From Diadophis punctatus similis (taxonomy: Eukaryota > Chordata > Lepidosauria > Squamata > Dipsadidae), in assembly GCA_023053685.1 (NCBI GenBank), contig JALIGW010000003.1:139652626-139716625 (forward strand): 64,000 nt of DNA, written 5' to 3'. Below the pieces are notes generated by a model that was not told where the DNA came from, made no database searches, and was given only the letters and a program-made list of their open reading frames with translations. This document shows, piece by piece, positions 35,481 through 46,039 of the stretch. The position numbers and the translations under genes are program-made. Numbering within the stretch: position 1 is the first letter of the stretch; the number at the start of each line of letters is the position of its first letter.

Positions 35481-35957
35481 AAGCCAAGGAGCCCTATTTA
35501 TGCAGAAAAAAGAAAAAGAAAAAAGAAACCAGAAAGATCTAAAGTGCCTGTTAATGATAAGGCCTCACGTGCTCCATAAGCAACGGATCTTCCATGGCTC
35601 GTAAAAGGAAAAACAATGTACTGTGGGGAGTGTTTTCCTTTGTGCAACTATTGTGCTCCGCTTTTCTGTATAAATGTTATTAAGAAGGCTCATGGGAAAA
35701 TCTAGCAACCTCCTGGTGGTGGGAAAAAGCAAGGATAGCTTTTGCAGACAGATCATAGAAAAAAAAGCTTACAAAAGCTTTTGTGATGGTATTGATACCC
35801 TCCACTCTGCTTCCAGATTTGATTTAGCATGCAAGCCTATGATGTGTTCAATTGAAAAAAATATTTTCACACTTAGGGAGTTAAGAGTACAGATGTTGCT
35901 ATCTTCTTATATGGAGGCTCAACAGTTGTGTTTTGATATTTCTTTATGTAGTTGTGG
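35481..35957. other. Unique-looking DNA
   Basis: No supported feature. The 107-codon frame at 35674 is not recognised and runs into the L2 tail. Confidence 0.35.
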
Positions 35958-36058
35958 TCCCCAGGGAGTAGGGCGGCATATAAGAACACTAAAATAAATA
36001 AACAAACAAACAAACAAACAAACAAACAAACAAACAAACAAACAAACAAACAAACAAA

Positions 36059-36124
<66 letters not shown>
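35958..36124 (+). repeat. L2 tail expanded to (CAAA)n(TAAA)n
   Basis: GTAGGGCGGCATATAAGAAC is the last ~30 bp of an L2-like LINE. It continues into about 15 CAAA units (to 36056) and about 17 TAAA units. Confidence 0.88.
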
Positions 36125-36126
<2 letters not shown>

Positions 36127-36129
36127 GGT

Positions 36130-36650
36130 TGGTCACACAGTCAGGCAGATGTTTAGATTGGATATGGCATTTTTATCCACCTATGGGATCCTGCCCAAGG
36201 ACCTGGGATGGACAAATATGTTTGATGGTGTTAAAAGTATTGTCACAGGATATAAGCTCTTCAAAATGAAGCTGCCTTTTGCAATTGACTGGTGGTGATT
36301 TTCGTCAATGCTGATGGTGTTCCAAGTGGTACTCCAGTTGTTTTGGGATTGCACCCAAGGCTCCTGTTACTATTGGTACTCCCTTTGCTTGCTTTTGCCG
36401 TAGTCATTCTATTTCTATTTGTAGGTCTTTGTACTTTGTTATCTTCTCCAGTTCTTTCTATTCTATTCTAGTGTCTCCAGGTACTGCCACATCCACTATC
36501 CACACTTTTTTGTCTTTCTTATCAACATCTGGGGTGTTATGTGGCAGGTGCTAGACTGTTTGAAGTCTAAAGACCCAGAACATCTTAGCTTCTTTTCTAT
36601 TTTCTATTACTTTTTCTATTCAGGGTGAAGATTTGAACATCCCATAGAAA
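36130..36650 (-). pseudogene. R2/R4-like LINE C-terminal fragment
   Basis: On the minus strand, decayed frames read VAVPGDTRIE, EKITKYKDLQIEIE and VPIVTGALGAIPKQLE. This layout belongs to the C-terminal part of LINEs with a restriction-enzyme-like endonuclease (R2/R4 group), downstream of the reverse transcriptase. Multiple stops make it a dead fragment. The Penelope piece starts right after it on the right. Assignment is from memory of the motif, not a search. Confidence 0.5.
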
Positions 36651-36689
36651 AGGAGAGTCCTGTTCTTATTAGCACATTGGCATTATCAC

Positions 36690-36985
36690 ATCTGTAGCTC
36701 AGGTGTAGGATGAGGGTGGAGGTTTGTTCTCTGAGCTTATGGGTTGGTTTCCAAATGTTTTGTTACCAGGCTAGGTAACATCTTCAGTTGAATTTAGGGG
36801 ATGTAATTGTTGGTTTTCTTCTGCTTGTAAGCTTTGTGTGGTCAGTAGTCTTGTGATGAGAAGGTCATGTCAGGTGAAGGTCTTGTGATGGGTCTAGTGA
36901 TGGGTCAGGTGTGGGTCACATCAGGTGAGGTTCTTGTGATGGGGAGGTCATGTCAGGTGAGGGTCATTGGGAGGTGAAGTGCTCC
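36690..36985. mobile_element. Penelope-like terminal fragment
   Basis: GTAGCTCAGGTGTAGGATG, GAGGTTTGTTCTCTGAGC and TACCAGGCTAGGTAACATC match the left edge of the 32686 element. The rest is the TCACAAGAC/GTCTTGTGATGGG repeat region in the opposite sense. Confidence 0.55.
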
Positions 36986-37227
36986 CTTTTTTCTTGCATC
37001 AAAATTGTGCTGATAGACTAGAGCAGTGGTTCCCAAACTTTTTCAGTCCACCGCCCACTTGGTGCTACAAACTCATCCTCACCGCCCCCACCCCACCCCC
37101 TCAGGTGGGCGTGGCTTAGTGGTCAGGTGACCGGGTGGGCGTGGCCAACTTGTAAAGTGTGGTGAAACTCACTTAACAACGCTTTTGCTTAGCAACCAAA
37201 ATGTTAGGCTCAATTGTGGTCATAAGT

Positions 37228-37550
37228 CTTTCTTTCGTTCTTTCTTTCTTCTCTACCTTCCCCCTTCTTTCTTTCTTTTTCTTTCTTTCTTCCTACCATC
37301 TTTCTTTTTCTTTTTTTCTTTTCTTTCTTTCTGTCTGCCTTCCTTCCTTCCTACCATCTTTTCTTTCTTTCTGTCTGTCTTCCTTCCTTCCTACCATCTT
37401 TTCTTTCTTTCTGTCTTCCTTCCTTCCTACCATCTTTTCTTTCTTTCTGTCTGTCTTCCTTCCTTCCTACCATCTTTTCTTTCTTTCTGTCTGTCTTCCT
37501 TCCTTCCTACCATCTTTTCTTTCTTTCTGTCTGTCTTCCTTCCTTCCTAC
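37228..37550. repeat. CTTT tract and 36-40-bp minisatellite
   Basis: After (CTTT)n, a unit starting CTACCATCTTTTCTTTC repeats about five times from 37351 with small length changes (40, 40, 36, 40 ... bp). The Ser/Phe/Leu-rich frames across it are artefacts. Confidence 0.92.
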
Positions 37551-37778
37551 CTCAGCTGGGCTGAGATCCGCGAGCGTGCCATGCCGGAGGGGAGCCCGCC
37601 TAATTGCGCGCACCAGGTTGCTAGGCACCGGGGATGCCAGGCGGGAAAGTCCGCGCATGCGCAAGTTCTGCAGCGGGGCCTTCCCGCGGGTCTGCGAGCA
37701 CTCACCCGAGCAGCTTCGGGAGCGATCGGCTTCCCTCATCGCTGTGCCGCGCTCAGTACCTAGCACTTGTAACTCTGT

Positions 37779-37880
37779 CGCATTCCACGCTCTTGGGTGC
37801 AGGCAGCCCATTCTGAAATAAAACATCTCGTGTTTTCTTTCAAAATGGGCTGCCCTGCACCCAAGAGCGTGGAACGCGAG
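37779..37880. repeat. Hairpin with ~36-bp arms
   Basis: TTCCACGCTCTTGGGTGCAG on the left pairs with CTGCACCCAAGAGCGTGGAA on the right, extending to AGCCCATT/AATGGGCT. A loop of about 30 bp contains AATAAAACATC. Confidence 0.88.
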
Positions 37881-38037
37881 GGAGCTTCAAGTGCAAAAGC
37901 ATGGCGAACCACCGACCGCCCCCCTGGCCCCTCTCACTGCCCCCCTGTTGCCACCCTTGCCTCTCACCGCCCCCCTAAGGGTTCCCACCGCCCCCTGGGG
38001 GGCGGTACCGCCCACTTTGGGAACCACTGGACTAGAG

Positions 38038-38760
38038 GGATATTTAACTCAGATTAAGAGCTGTTTCTTTAAGAGATTGCATTAGGGGAATGTAGCTGGA
38101 GATTGCACTCTGGGTAATGTAGTCCATGACATGTGACCCCATCTGTGTGTTCTTATTGACTATCAAGCTATACCTAGGCTGCTTGGTAATTTTGCCATGC
38201 TCTCCAACAGCCATTTTAAGTCTTACAATGGTCCATGCAACAACTTGCAAATGGAAGAAATGAATCTCTTTTCACCTACGTGTAATGGGACAGATTATGA
38301 ATATATATTCTCTGAAGAACCTGATCTTGAATGTGTAAGTCTATGAGGATACTGGACAATAAATGTAATCTGTATGTTTACCCATTTGCGTGGAGTTTAT
38401 CTGACTGAGAAAAGCACTAAGCTTGGACCAGAACAAAAATGTATACCCAGAAACATACAAATTCTTTTAAAGCATTCCTTTATAAAGATCCTTCAACTTC
38501 AATTCACCTGAAGCCAGATGCTAACATTTCCCATTTGGGAATTATCCAGATGTGTAGTCTTCAACTCCCAGAAGTCTTTATTTAGCTTGACCATTTCTGA
38601 GGATTCTGGATGGGGGAACACACCTATCTGAAGGGCACACCGTTGTGGAAGGCTTCCATGGGCTTTTATTTGGAAATAAGGGCAACTACAAACATCTAAA
38701 TGTTTTCATCATGTGATGAAAAGAGCACCATGGTGACATTTTGTAAGTTTTCTCCCTTTT
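38038..38760. other. Unclassified, possible decayed LTR sequence
   Basis: GGACAATAAATGTAATCTG near 38350 looks like an LTR polyadenylation region, but no TG...CA ends or duplication were found. The hAT element at 37024 interrupts whatever this was. Confidence 0.25.
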
Positions 38761-38761
38761 T

Positions 38762-39430
38762 TGGAATTTATTTATTTATTTGGTAGTTTTTCTATGCCGC
38801 CCTACTCCCTCAGGACTCAGGGCAGCGTACAACATTTTTGTAAAAAAAACTCCAAACAATTTAAAAAGACAGTTTAAACAGTTAAAAATATAAATATACA
38901 CACCATATATACATGGGGGAGACATCAGATATAAATCGTCTCAAAACTCACCCCGCCTGCAGGAAGAGCCATGTCTTAATGGCCTTTTGGAAGGCCAGCA
39001 AGATGGGGATGATTCGGATCTCCGGGGGAAGTTGGTTCCAGAGAGCAGGGGCCCCTACAGAGAAGGCCCTCCCCCTAGGCCCCGCCAGTCGACACTGTTT
39101 GGCTGACGGGACCTGGAGGAGACCCACTCTGTGGGACCTAACTGGTCGAAGAGAAGAATGAGACAGAATGCGGTCCCGGAGATAGCCTGGTCCTAAGCCA
39201 TGTAGGGCTTTAAAGATGATGATCAGCACCTTGAATTGTACCCGGAGACCAATGGGCAACCAATGCAGCTGGCGGAGTATAGGTGTTATGTGAGTGTACC
39301 TTGAAACACCCACCACAGCATGCACAGCTGCATTTTGCACCAGTTGAAGTCTCCGAATACTCTTCAAGGGCAGCCCCATGTAGAGCGCTGTGAATGAATG
39401 ACTGTGAAAACACATAGAAAAGGGATGAAT
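38762..39430 (-). mobile_element. L2-like LINE 3' half (minus)
   Basis: Left side: an ATTT tail, then the 3' end with GCCGCCCTACTCCC and GGACTCAGGGCAGCG. Right side: the C-terminal pol frame described next. 5'-truncated at about 39430. Confidence 0.8.
38948..39385 (-). pseudogene. L2-like LINE pol C-terminus
   Basis: An open frame of about 145 codons starts near IRRLQLVQNAAVHAVVGVSR and includes HITPILRQLHWLPIGLRVQF, IIFKALHGLGPGYLRD, GRAFSVGAPALWNQLPPEIR and ends KTWLFLQAG. This is the conserved C-terminus that follows the reverse transcriptase in L2-clade LINEs, where its role is not well defined. It is intact over this stretch, so the insertion is fairly young, but it lacks the endonuclease and catalytic reverse transcriptase. 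The N-terminal ~17 codons of the open frame are unrelated flank. Confidence 0.8.
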
Positions 39431-39445
39431 CTTGAATCTCAACAC

Positions 39446-39900
39446 GGCTTCATTTCATTCTGATCTTCGTTGCCTTATCCTGCATACGCAGCCATTTGAA
39501 AGCCCTTTTCCCAGTGAGTATCTACTAATTATGCTTATTCATCAAAGAGAGAAAGGCATTCTACCTGCACTCTGTATATCCTGTTGCTATACGATTGGTT
39601 CTGGAATGAAGAAATGTCAACTGCTTCCTCCTCAGTCTATTATATTTTGCATAGCAGTTTTCTGCCATCCAGGTTCTTCCTGCGTGCCAAGTCAGCCATC
39701 ACCAAGGATCTCAGCTATCATGAGCAAATTTGGCTGGGTCTCTAAGAGGCTTTGATGATAGGGATGATAGGAAGGACATGGAAGAATAGAAAAACAAAGG
39801 AACCAAAGAGAAAGCTGAGTTTGAATTTTCTGAATTTTTTTGTAATTTACATATTCATTTTAATTGAATGTTTAAAACATACAAATGAGTGAATAAGTAT
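39446..39900. other. Unique-looking DNA
   Basis: A 107-codon frame (39432-39755) is present but unrecognised. No other feature. Confidence 0.35.
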
Positions 39901-39904
39901 CTAT

Positions 39905-40115
39905 GCAGATTCTCAATCATTCAGGTCATGGTTGTCCCAAAAATGTTTTTTTTCCAAATGGCAACAGGACTTTCTTGACATTTTTTTTGAAAATGTTTCG
40001 CTTCTCATCCAAGAAGTTTCTTCAGTTCAGTTTAGTTCAGAACTGAAGAAGCTTCTTGGATGAGAAGCGAAACATTTTCAAAGAAAAACAACAACAACAA
40101 CAACAACCAAGGAAG
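39905..40115. mobile_element. Penelope-like inverted terminal pair
   Basis: TTTCGCTTCTCATCCAAGAAG and its inverse CTTCTTGGATGAGAAGCGAA meet around TTCAGTTCAGTTTAGTTC, giving a hairpin with arms of about 45 bp at 39990-40085. The outer sequence (AGATTCTCAATCATTCAGG) is the usual flank of these vertebrate Penelope ends. Confidence 0.6.
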
Positions 40116-40119
40116 TCAA

Positions 40120-41060
40120 ATGTCTATGGAGATTCTCAGTCATCCAGGTCATGGTTTTCCCAAAGGTTCTTTTTTTCAAGAGGCAACTAAACTTTCTTGT
40201 TTTTCTTTGATGACATTTCTCTTCTCATCCAAGAAGCTTCTTCAGCTCTGACTGGATGGTGGGGAACACAGATAAACTTCCAAGTGGCCTCAATGACTCT
40301 CTAAAAGAATGAAAATGATCAGCTGTCTGCAAGGAATATACTGTACTTTTCGCTCTATAAGATGCTCCTGACCATAAGACGCACCTAGGTTTAGAGGAGG
40401 AAAACAAGAAAAAAATCTGCCTCTGTCTCCCAGTGTCTTTTGCAGGGTGGGGTCCACGCCCCTCTGCCTGGCCACGCCTCCAGCAGTTCAACCACCATCT
40501 GGTATTCATCTGGCTAGCGTCCTTGCATCAAACAGCAAACAGTGTGGTCAGCTTCAGCACATTATCGCAGCCCCAGCACATGGCTCGTCAGGGCTCTGCT
40601 CTATTGCACCCACCACCAGTCAGCTGAGCAACAGTGGATCCCGGCCTCCCGTAGCCCCGCCAATCAGCAGGCTGGCTGACTGGAAATGCCACCATTGCTG
40701 CCTCCTCTGTGTCTGCTTCCTCTGCCGGGGAATGCTGGAGCCTTCACCACCAAGCAGCTGATCAGCAGTTGGATGAGCCTCCTGAAATACCTCCAATCAG
40801 CTGTTCCAGGCGGTGGGAATCGCTGCACCATTTGCCGCTGCTGCCTGTCACCCATATTTGCTCCATAAGATGCACAGACATTTCCACCCAGATTTGGAGG
40901 GGGAAAAGTGCATCTTATGGAGCAAAAATACATTAATACCTTCCACTCCCCACCATCCAGTCAGAGCTGAAGAAGCTTCTTGGATGAGAAGTGAAATGAC
41001 TTCAAAGAAAAACAAAGAAGTCCAGTTACCTCTTGAAAAATAAACACTTTGGGGACAACC
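40120..41060. mobile_element. Second Penelope-like inverted pair, split by a MITE
   Basis: The left arm (about 40120-40280) ends CTTCAGCTCTGACTGGATGG. The right arm (about 40945-41060) starts CCATCCAGTCAGAGCTGAAG. The ~660 bp between them is mainly the MITE at 40339-40931. Without it this would be one long inverted repeat like 39905. Confidence 0.6.
40339..40931. mobile_element. DNA-transposon MITE, GCTC(C/T)ATAAGATGC family
   Basis: CTGTACTTTTCGCTCTATAAG at the left and TCTTATGGAGCAAAAATACA at the right are inverted. The interior is GC-rich (about 40430-40830) and non-coding. The duplication is unclear (TA or TTA-type), so the superfamily stays open. Confidence 0.6.
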
Positions 41061-41104
41061 AAGGAAGTCAGTTGCCTTTTGAAAAAAGCACCTTTGGGAT
41101 GAGT

Positions 41105-41984
41105 AAAGTTATTAGTAACAAACAATATACTATATCAAACAAGAAAGCCAATATAAGAGGAATGAGATGCATACATAAAGAAATGAAACAAAAAAATAAA
41201 ACACCGAACCAAAAAAATGGTTATCTCCCAAAGAAGAAAAAAAAAATCCAGTAATTTTAAAAAACAGTTTACACTTTATCACATGTTACTAATAAAACTA
41301 GTGCTTGTTCATAAAAAAATAATAGAGGCACAAGGAGTAAAGAGAATGTTTTATCCATAACCAAATACTTATGACTGCTCCATATACAGCAAATTAGCTG
41401 AGTGTTGTTCACGCAAGGCTGTTTCTTTGAACAAACATAGCTTTAGCATCTTCACCTTCCCACTCTCAAGCCTTCAATTAAAGGTCAAGGTGTGACATCA
41501 TGAATAATGGTCCTCTTGGGCATCTCTCAGATGAGAAGCAGCCTGGAAGGTTACAGAGGGATGGGGACAAGAACAGGAGAGAAAGCGTCATCTCTACATC
41601 TGACAGTGGGAAGTTAGCTAAAAATACCAACCTGCCAAATTCTACTGAAATTTATCCTAAGGTAGAAAACTGTGTTTGGTGTTTTTTAAATTGTTTTTTT
41701 TTTTGGTAGGGTTGGGTTGTTTTTTTTTTTAAAAAGAATATTAGCCGCTCAGAGTCATGTAGTTGTATAAATTTAAATAATATATAAATAAACCAATAAA
41801 TTTTTTACACAGGAAAATAAAATTTTCAAGAACCTGGAAGAAAAATTTGGCAGTATACTAGTCACTGCAAGCGAGGAAGCAGAAAATAAAGATGATTTGG
41901 GGAGAGTTCCTTGTTATCATAGCAAATACATACAAAACCATTGCTAGAGCTTATTTTCTTTCTTTTTAGTAACTACTGCATCTT
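41105..41984. other. Unique-looking AT-rich DNA
   Basis: No supported feature up to the CTTC array. Confidence 0.4.
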
Positions 41985-42052
41985 CCTTCCTTCCTTCCTT
42001 CCTTCCTTCCTTCCTTCCTTCCTTCCTTCCTTCCTTCCTTCCTTCCTTCCTT
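41985..42052. repeat. (CTTC)n microsatellite
   Basis: About 17 units directly abut the head of the next SINE. Confidence 0.95.
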
Positions 42053-42280
42053 GGTGAGCCATGGTGGTGCAGTGGTTAGAATGCAGTATTGCACACTAAT
42101 TCCGCTGACTGCCAGCAGTTTGATTCTCACTGGCTCAAGGTTGACTCAGCCTTCCATCCTTCCAAGGTCAGTAAAATGAGGACCCAGATTGTTGGGGGCA
42201 ATATGCTGACTCTATAAACCGCTTAGAGAGGGCTGTACAGCTCTGTGAAGCAGTATGTAAGTCTAAGTGCTATTGCTATC
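42053..42280 (+). mobile_element. Sauria-type tRNA SINE, near full length
   Basis: The tRNA-like head GTGGTGCAGTGGTTAGAATG (A-box region) is followed by TTTGATTCTCACTGG (B-box region), a body with AAGGTTGACTCAGCC and GATTGTTGGGGGCAATATGC, and the 3' tail TAAGTCTAAGTGCTATTGC. Strongest SINE match in the window. Confidence 0.9.
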
Positions 42281-42364
42281 TTCCCTTTCCTTTCCTTTCC
42301 TTTCCTTTCCTTTCCTTTCCTTTCCTTTCCTTTCCTTTCACTTCACTTCACTTCACTTCACTTC
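42281..42364 (+). repeat. (CTTTC)n(CACTT)n array on a SINE tail
   Basis: About 11 TTTCC units followed by about 5 CACTT units. It begins where the SINE ends. Confidence 0.93.
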
Positions 42365-43845
42365 GATACCATGAGGAACAACAGAAAAAACAAGACTCTG
42401 AAGCAACCTAAATTGTACTTCAGGAAATACACAGCATACAAAGAATTGTATTAAAATTCCAGCAAAAAAAGTGATCAATAATGCAAAATGGCTTGTTCCT
42501 TTCTTCCTTAACTGGAAAAAAACAAATAATAATTAACAACTGACAACCCTCATTTTAAGATGCCTGGGCTGTGTGTTCCAAACTGTGTCTGCTTATCAAT
42601 TTCATGCACAAGCTTTTCTTTTATTCTCTTCTCTTCCTGACAAATTTTATTCAGTTTCCATAATTGTTAGCATTGTTTATCTTAGTTGTAATTATTTTTA
42701 TAAGTTTGTGTCTTTTTAAAGGACTGTACATAAAAACACAAGAAATAATTAGGTGAGCCAAGATTTTATAGTTTAGCAATATAAAGTGCATTGCAACAGC
42801 AAAGAGAGGAGAAAAAAAATTAAAGAACACGAATCTATAACAACTAGTTTTGAAAGGGCTCGATGTGAAACCAACCAGAAAATAATTATTCTTCTACAAT
42901 AAATACACAGTCCTAAAATCAAGTCTATAGCACTATGAAAAAACTATAAATAAAAGAGATGCCCCCAAAAGCATTGTAGGCAAAGTATTTATGTGGCTAT
43001 AAAATAGCAAATTTGTTTTCTTTATATTAAGTGCAACTTTGATTCTTTATATTAAGTGCAACTTTGATTGAATCTGTAAAATTAAACTCTAATGTTATTA
43101 TAAACTAGAACTGGATTCTTTTTTTTTTTTGCCTGGCACCAAATCAAGCAAGAAATGAGTGTGAGTCACCAAGTCTGAAGATGTGATTTGCCTTTATATG
43201 GCTTAGTTAGGGTTACTTTGAATGCGCTGGAAAATAAAAGTATTCCTTACATAAAGAAGCAAAAATGCTCCCTCTTTAAATAAGCACAAAGAATGAAGCT
43301 CATGTGCCAGAGATGGCTGTGTGCATATAAATCTTTCTACAAGTGCAAACAGATTATTATATTTAGCGCATATTCTGTTGAGATTAACATATCAGATTAG
43401 GACATCCACCCCCTGACTGTGAGGTCATACTATCTTTTTTTGATTAATTGTAGCCTTCCATTACTCAGTGCAAAGAAATGGTCTTCAGTTTCTTTTTCTG
43501 TTTAGCCTGCGGTCAATTGTTCATGACCCAAGGGGGATCATGAATAGATAAACCCTCTGCAGGTATATTCAAAAGGGGGAGGGGGTGGTGGACAAAACAG
43601 ATATTCCATAGCTAGGTAGCATAGGTGTACATATCAAGGACTTTTTAAATTAACTACAGACATGTGGAATGGAGGGAGAATTACTATCAGAAATTGTGCA
43701 TTTGAGAGAGATTATGGCATTACTCTTTCCACATCACTGGAATTCTTACATGGCTAGAAAGTTAAGAAGGCAAAAATCCCATTGATTCAAATCAGATTAT
43801 CTTTCCTGAGCTATTATTGAGGAGGATGTGATTTAGATACCCATC
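42365..43845. other. Unique-looking AT-rich DNA
   Basis: Contains only the 25-bp tandem duplication listed at 43018. No gene is supported. Confidence 0.45.
43018..43067. repeat. 25-bp perfect tandem duplication
   Basis: The unit TTCTTTATATTAAGTGCAAC(TTTGA) occurs twice in succession. Confidence 0.9.
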
Positions 43846-43853
43846 ACGTTGGG

Positions 43854-44163
43854 CAGGGGTGGGTCCTAACTTACCTCGCCGCTGGTTCGCTTCCTCCTGC
43901 GCCGCGTGGCTGTGCCTTATGGGCACATGCGTGCATGCGCAGTGCTGAAAATTAAAAAAAATTCCAAAAAAAGCCAAAAACAAGATGGCGGCGCATGCAC
44001 AGAAGAAAAAAAATCAGCAAAAAATTTCCCCCAAAAAAATATTCAAAAAAAAAAAGATGACGCCGTCCACTGACCGGCACCGACAGAACTGGCTCCATGA
44101 CATCACCTGCGGTTTGCTACCAGTTCTATAGAACCGGTGCGAACCAGGAGGAACCCACGTCTG
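43854..44163 (-). mobile_element. GC-rich hAT MITE, GGTGGGTTCC group
   Basis: The perfect duplication ACGTTGGG lies at 43846-43853 and 44164-44171. It starts CAGGGGTGGGTCCTAACTTACC and has GTGCATGCGCAGTGC, then CAAGATGGCGGCGCATGCAC. The latter fuses a YY1 consensus with an NRF1-like half site. The stretch from CTTACCTC to the AAGATGG block is what replaces the SPIN core at 7215-7430. Confidence 0.9.
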
Positions 44164-44171
44164 ACGTTGGG

Positions 44172-44758
44172 AAATAAACACACGAATCTCCCTTTTTCAC
44201 ACGCAGTGATAATTTTTCATAATATCTCAACACCCTCTGATGGAATTATAAATGACATAGTTGTGTGCCAAGAATGTACAGAATTTCTTTGAGACTGTGG
44301 GTTCAATGAACCTGTCCTGTGCAAGTGAGGAAGCTGTAGCAGATCACCCAAACCTTGTGTAGTTTGAGGTCACTGAAGTACCCAAGGTAGATAGTATGGT
44401 CTCCATTTTATTAGGAAAATTAAGGTTTATTCTGTTTTCTGGGCACTTCTAGTTGGAGATGGTTGTCTAGAAAATGAAGGAGTGTTATAGGAATTCATCA
44501 CTTGTTTACTATTGCAAGTGTCGCAAATTCATTTTTTCCTCACCAAGATAATTGGCCATCAGAAATGGAAACCTTTTGATACTAAGAATAATTAAATAGA
44601 GAGATGATATAGATGAGCTAGACACTGGCAACCGTGACACCAACTTAGCAGACATGACAAATCTAGGATGTGTATAACCTAGTAGTTTTCATCAATCTAT
44701 GAAAGCCCATATAACCGAAGAGCAGCATAATCAATACTATTGCCAAGTGGCAAAATGG
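44172..44758. other. Unique-looking DNA
   Basis: No supported feature between the two MITEs. Confidence 0.4.
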
Positions 44759-44766
44759 CCCTTACG

Positions 44767-45114
44767 CAGGGGCGGGTTCCTCTTACCTTCCTACCAGTGT
44801 GCTGCACATGCATCATCTTGTTTCGTGCGCACGCTCGCTTGCTCACTATGCGTGCATGTCCCCTCGCATGATTTTGCTTCCTGCGCATGCGCGGAAGCAA
44901 AATGTCACGAGGAACAGGCACGCGCGCGTCCCCTCACAAGATTTTGCTTCCGCTCATGCGCAGGAAGCAAAAAAACCCAAAAAATCCAGAAAAAAGATGG
45001 TGCCGCGCAACAGACCGGTGAAGACGGCACCAGAGCTGCCGCGCACAAATTGTGCAATTGGTGGTTCTCTTTTGGAACGGCGCACTGGACCATACCGGTA
45101 GGAACCCACCACTG
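44767..45114 (-). mobile_element. GC-rich hAT MITE, GGTGGGTTCC group
   Basis: Flanks CCCTTACG (44759-44766) and CCCTCACG (45115-45122) match 7/8. The exact NRF1 consensus TGCGCATGCGCG is at 44882-44893, with GCTCATGCGCAGG nearby at 44953. The right end is CCGGTAGGAACCCACCACTG. Close relative of 18149 and 62690. Confidence 0.87.
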
Positions 45115-45122
45115 CCCTCACG

Positions 45123-46031
45123 TATGTGTCAATCTCTTTTCTAGCTGCTCTTCTCTCTCTCTGAGGCCATGAGAACAAAGTCTCTAACTGCCACTGTAAA
45201 ATTCCAGAGGAAGCATAGAAAACACGAGTGGAACACAAGGCAAGAGTAGGAACATTTTGACCTGGTGGTTTGAGGTAAGTAAACAGCAGTTTGTATCTTT
45301 GTAAGTTTGTCATTCATATGGGCACATTTGTGCTACTTCAAAGGTGTTCCTTTGTCATTTAATACCACATATATCAGCAGGAACAATAAGTTCCTTGAAG
45401 ATTTAACTTCATATGTAAACACTGCTTCGGCTTTCAACTGCATTGTCTTTCATGGTGGTGGTTTAATTTATTGGAAAAAACAATGTCTTCTAGAGTTTTA
45501 GGGAGGGTGATTTTAACAAAGTAATTCGTAATTTAACAATACATTTAGTTCAGAGTCCAAATGAAAAACCTAACTTGATTATATCAGCTTTTGTGCTAGC
45601 ACTATTGATTCTGAACTTGATTCAGAACTGATTCTGTCTACCTTTTTAACCTATCTTCTTGATATCTGGAGCTGACAGTGAACAACTAAAGAAATAAATC
45701 CTATATCCATAAGCTTCAGAATGATCTAGAAGCCCAGTTGTTCTAGGGCTCGTGAATGCATGGAAGCCGTGCACGTAGCTTTCTCGTCTTCATGAGCCTG
45801 TGGCCTATGAATGGGAATGTTGTCAAAGAAGTAAACAACTGCTTGATCTTGGACATGGAGTCCCATCATAGTTTGGCTTCCAGCTAGTTGGTTAGAATCA
45901 AGTGTCCAAAAGATTAAAATTGCAAAAGGATATCTACAAAGCAAAATGATTTGAGCATACAAATGTCACATGCATAGGAAGTGAAAAATGAAGACATAAG
46001 TTCCTTTAAGCCATGATCTTTCACTCCCTTA
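45123..46031. other. Unique-looking DNA
   Basis: No supported feature. Confidence 0.4.
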
Positions 46032-46039
46032 TTCTAGAT

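Larger units (their letters stand above)
37024..38029. mobile_element. 1-kb hAT element, CAGTGGTTCCCAAAC family
   Basis: The perfect duplication GACTAGAG (37016-37023, 38030-38037) brackets CAGTGGTTCCCAAAC ... GTTTGGGAACCACTG-type ends. Inside are a piece of the TA-MITE family (about 37155-37230), a 36-40-bp minisatellite, a CpG-rich block with NRF1 consensus CGCGCATGCGCA (37652-37663), and a ~36-bp hairpin (about 37779-37880). No transposase. Confidence 0.88.

Noticed and set aside
37467..37826. 119-codon minus frame as a coding exon
   Set aside because: Covers the minisatellite and hairpin inside a hAT element; no splice or domain evidence.
42053..42125. Functional tRNA gene
   Set aside because: The tRNA-like head belongs to a Sauria SINE and lacks a complete cloverleaf.
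44699..45313. 157-codon plus and 119-codon minus frames
   Set aside because: Coincide with a GC-rich MITE and share its repeated core in shadow frames.
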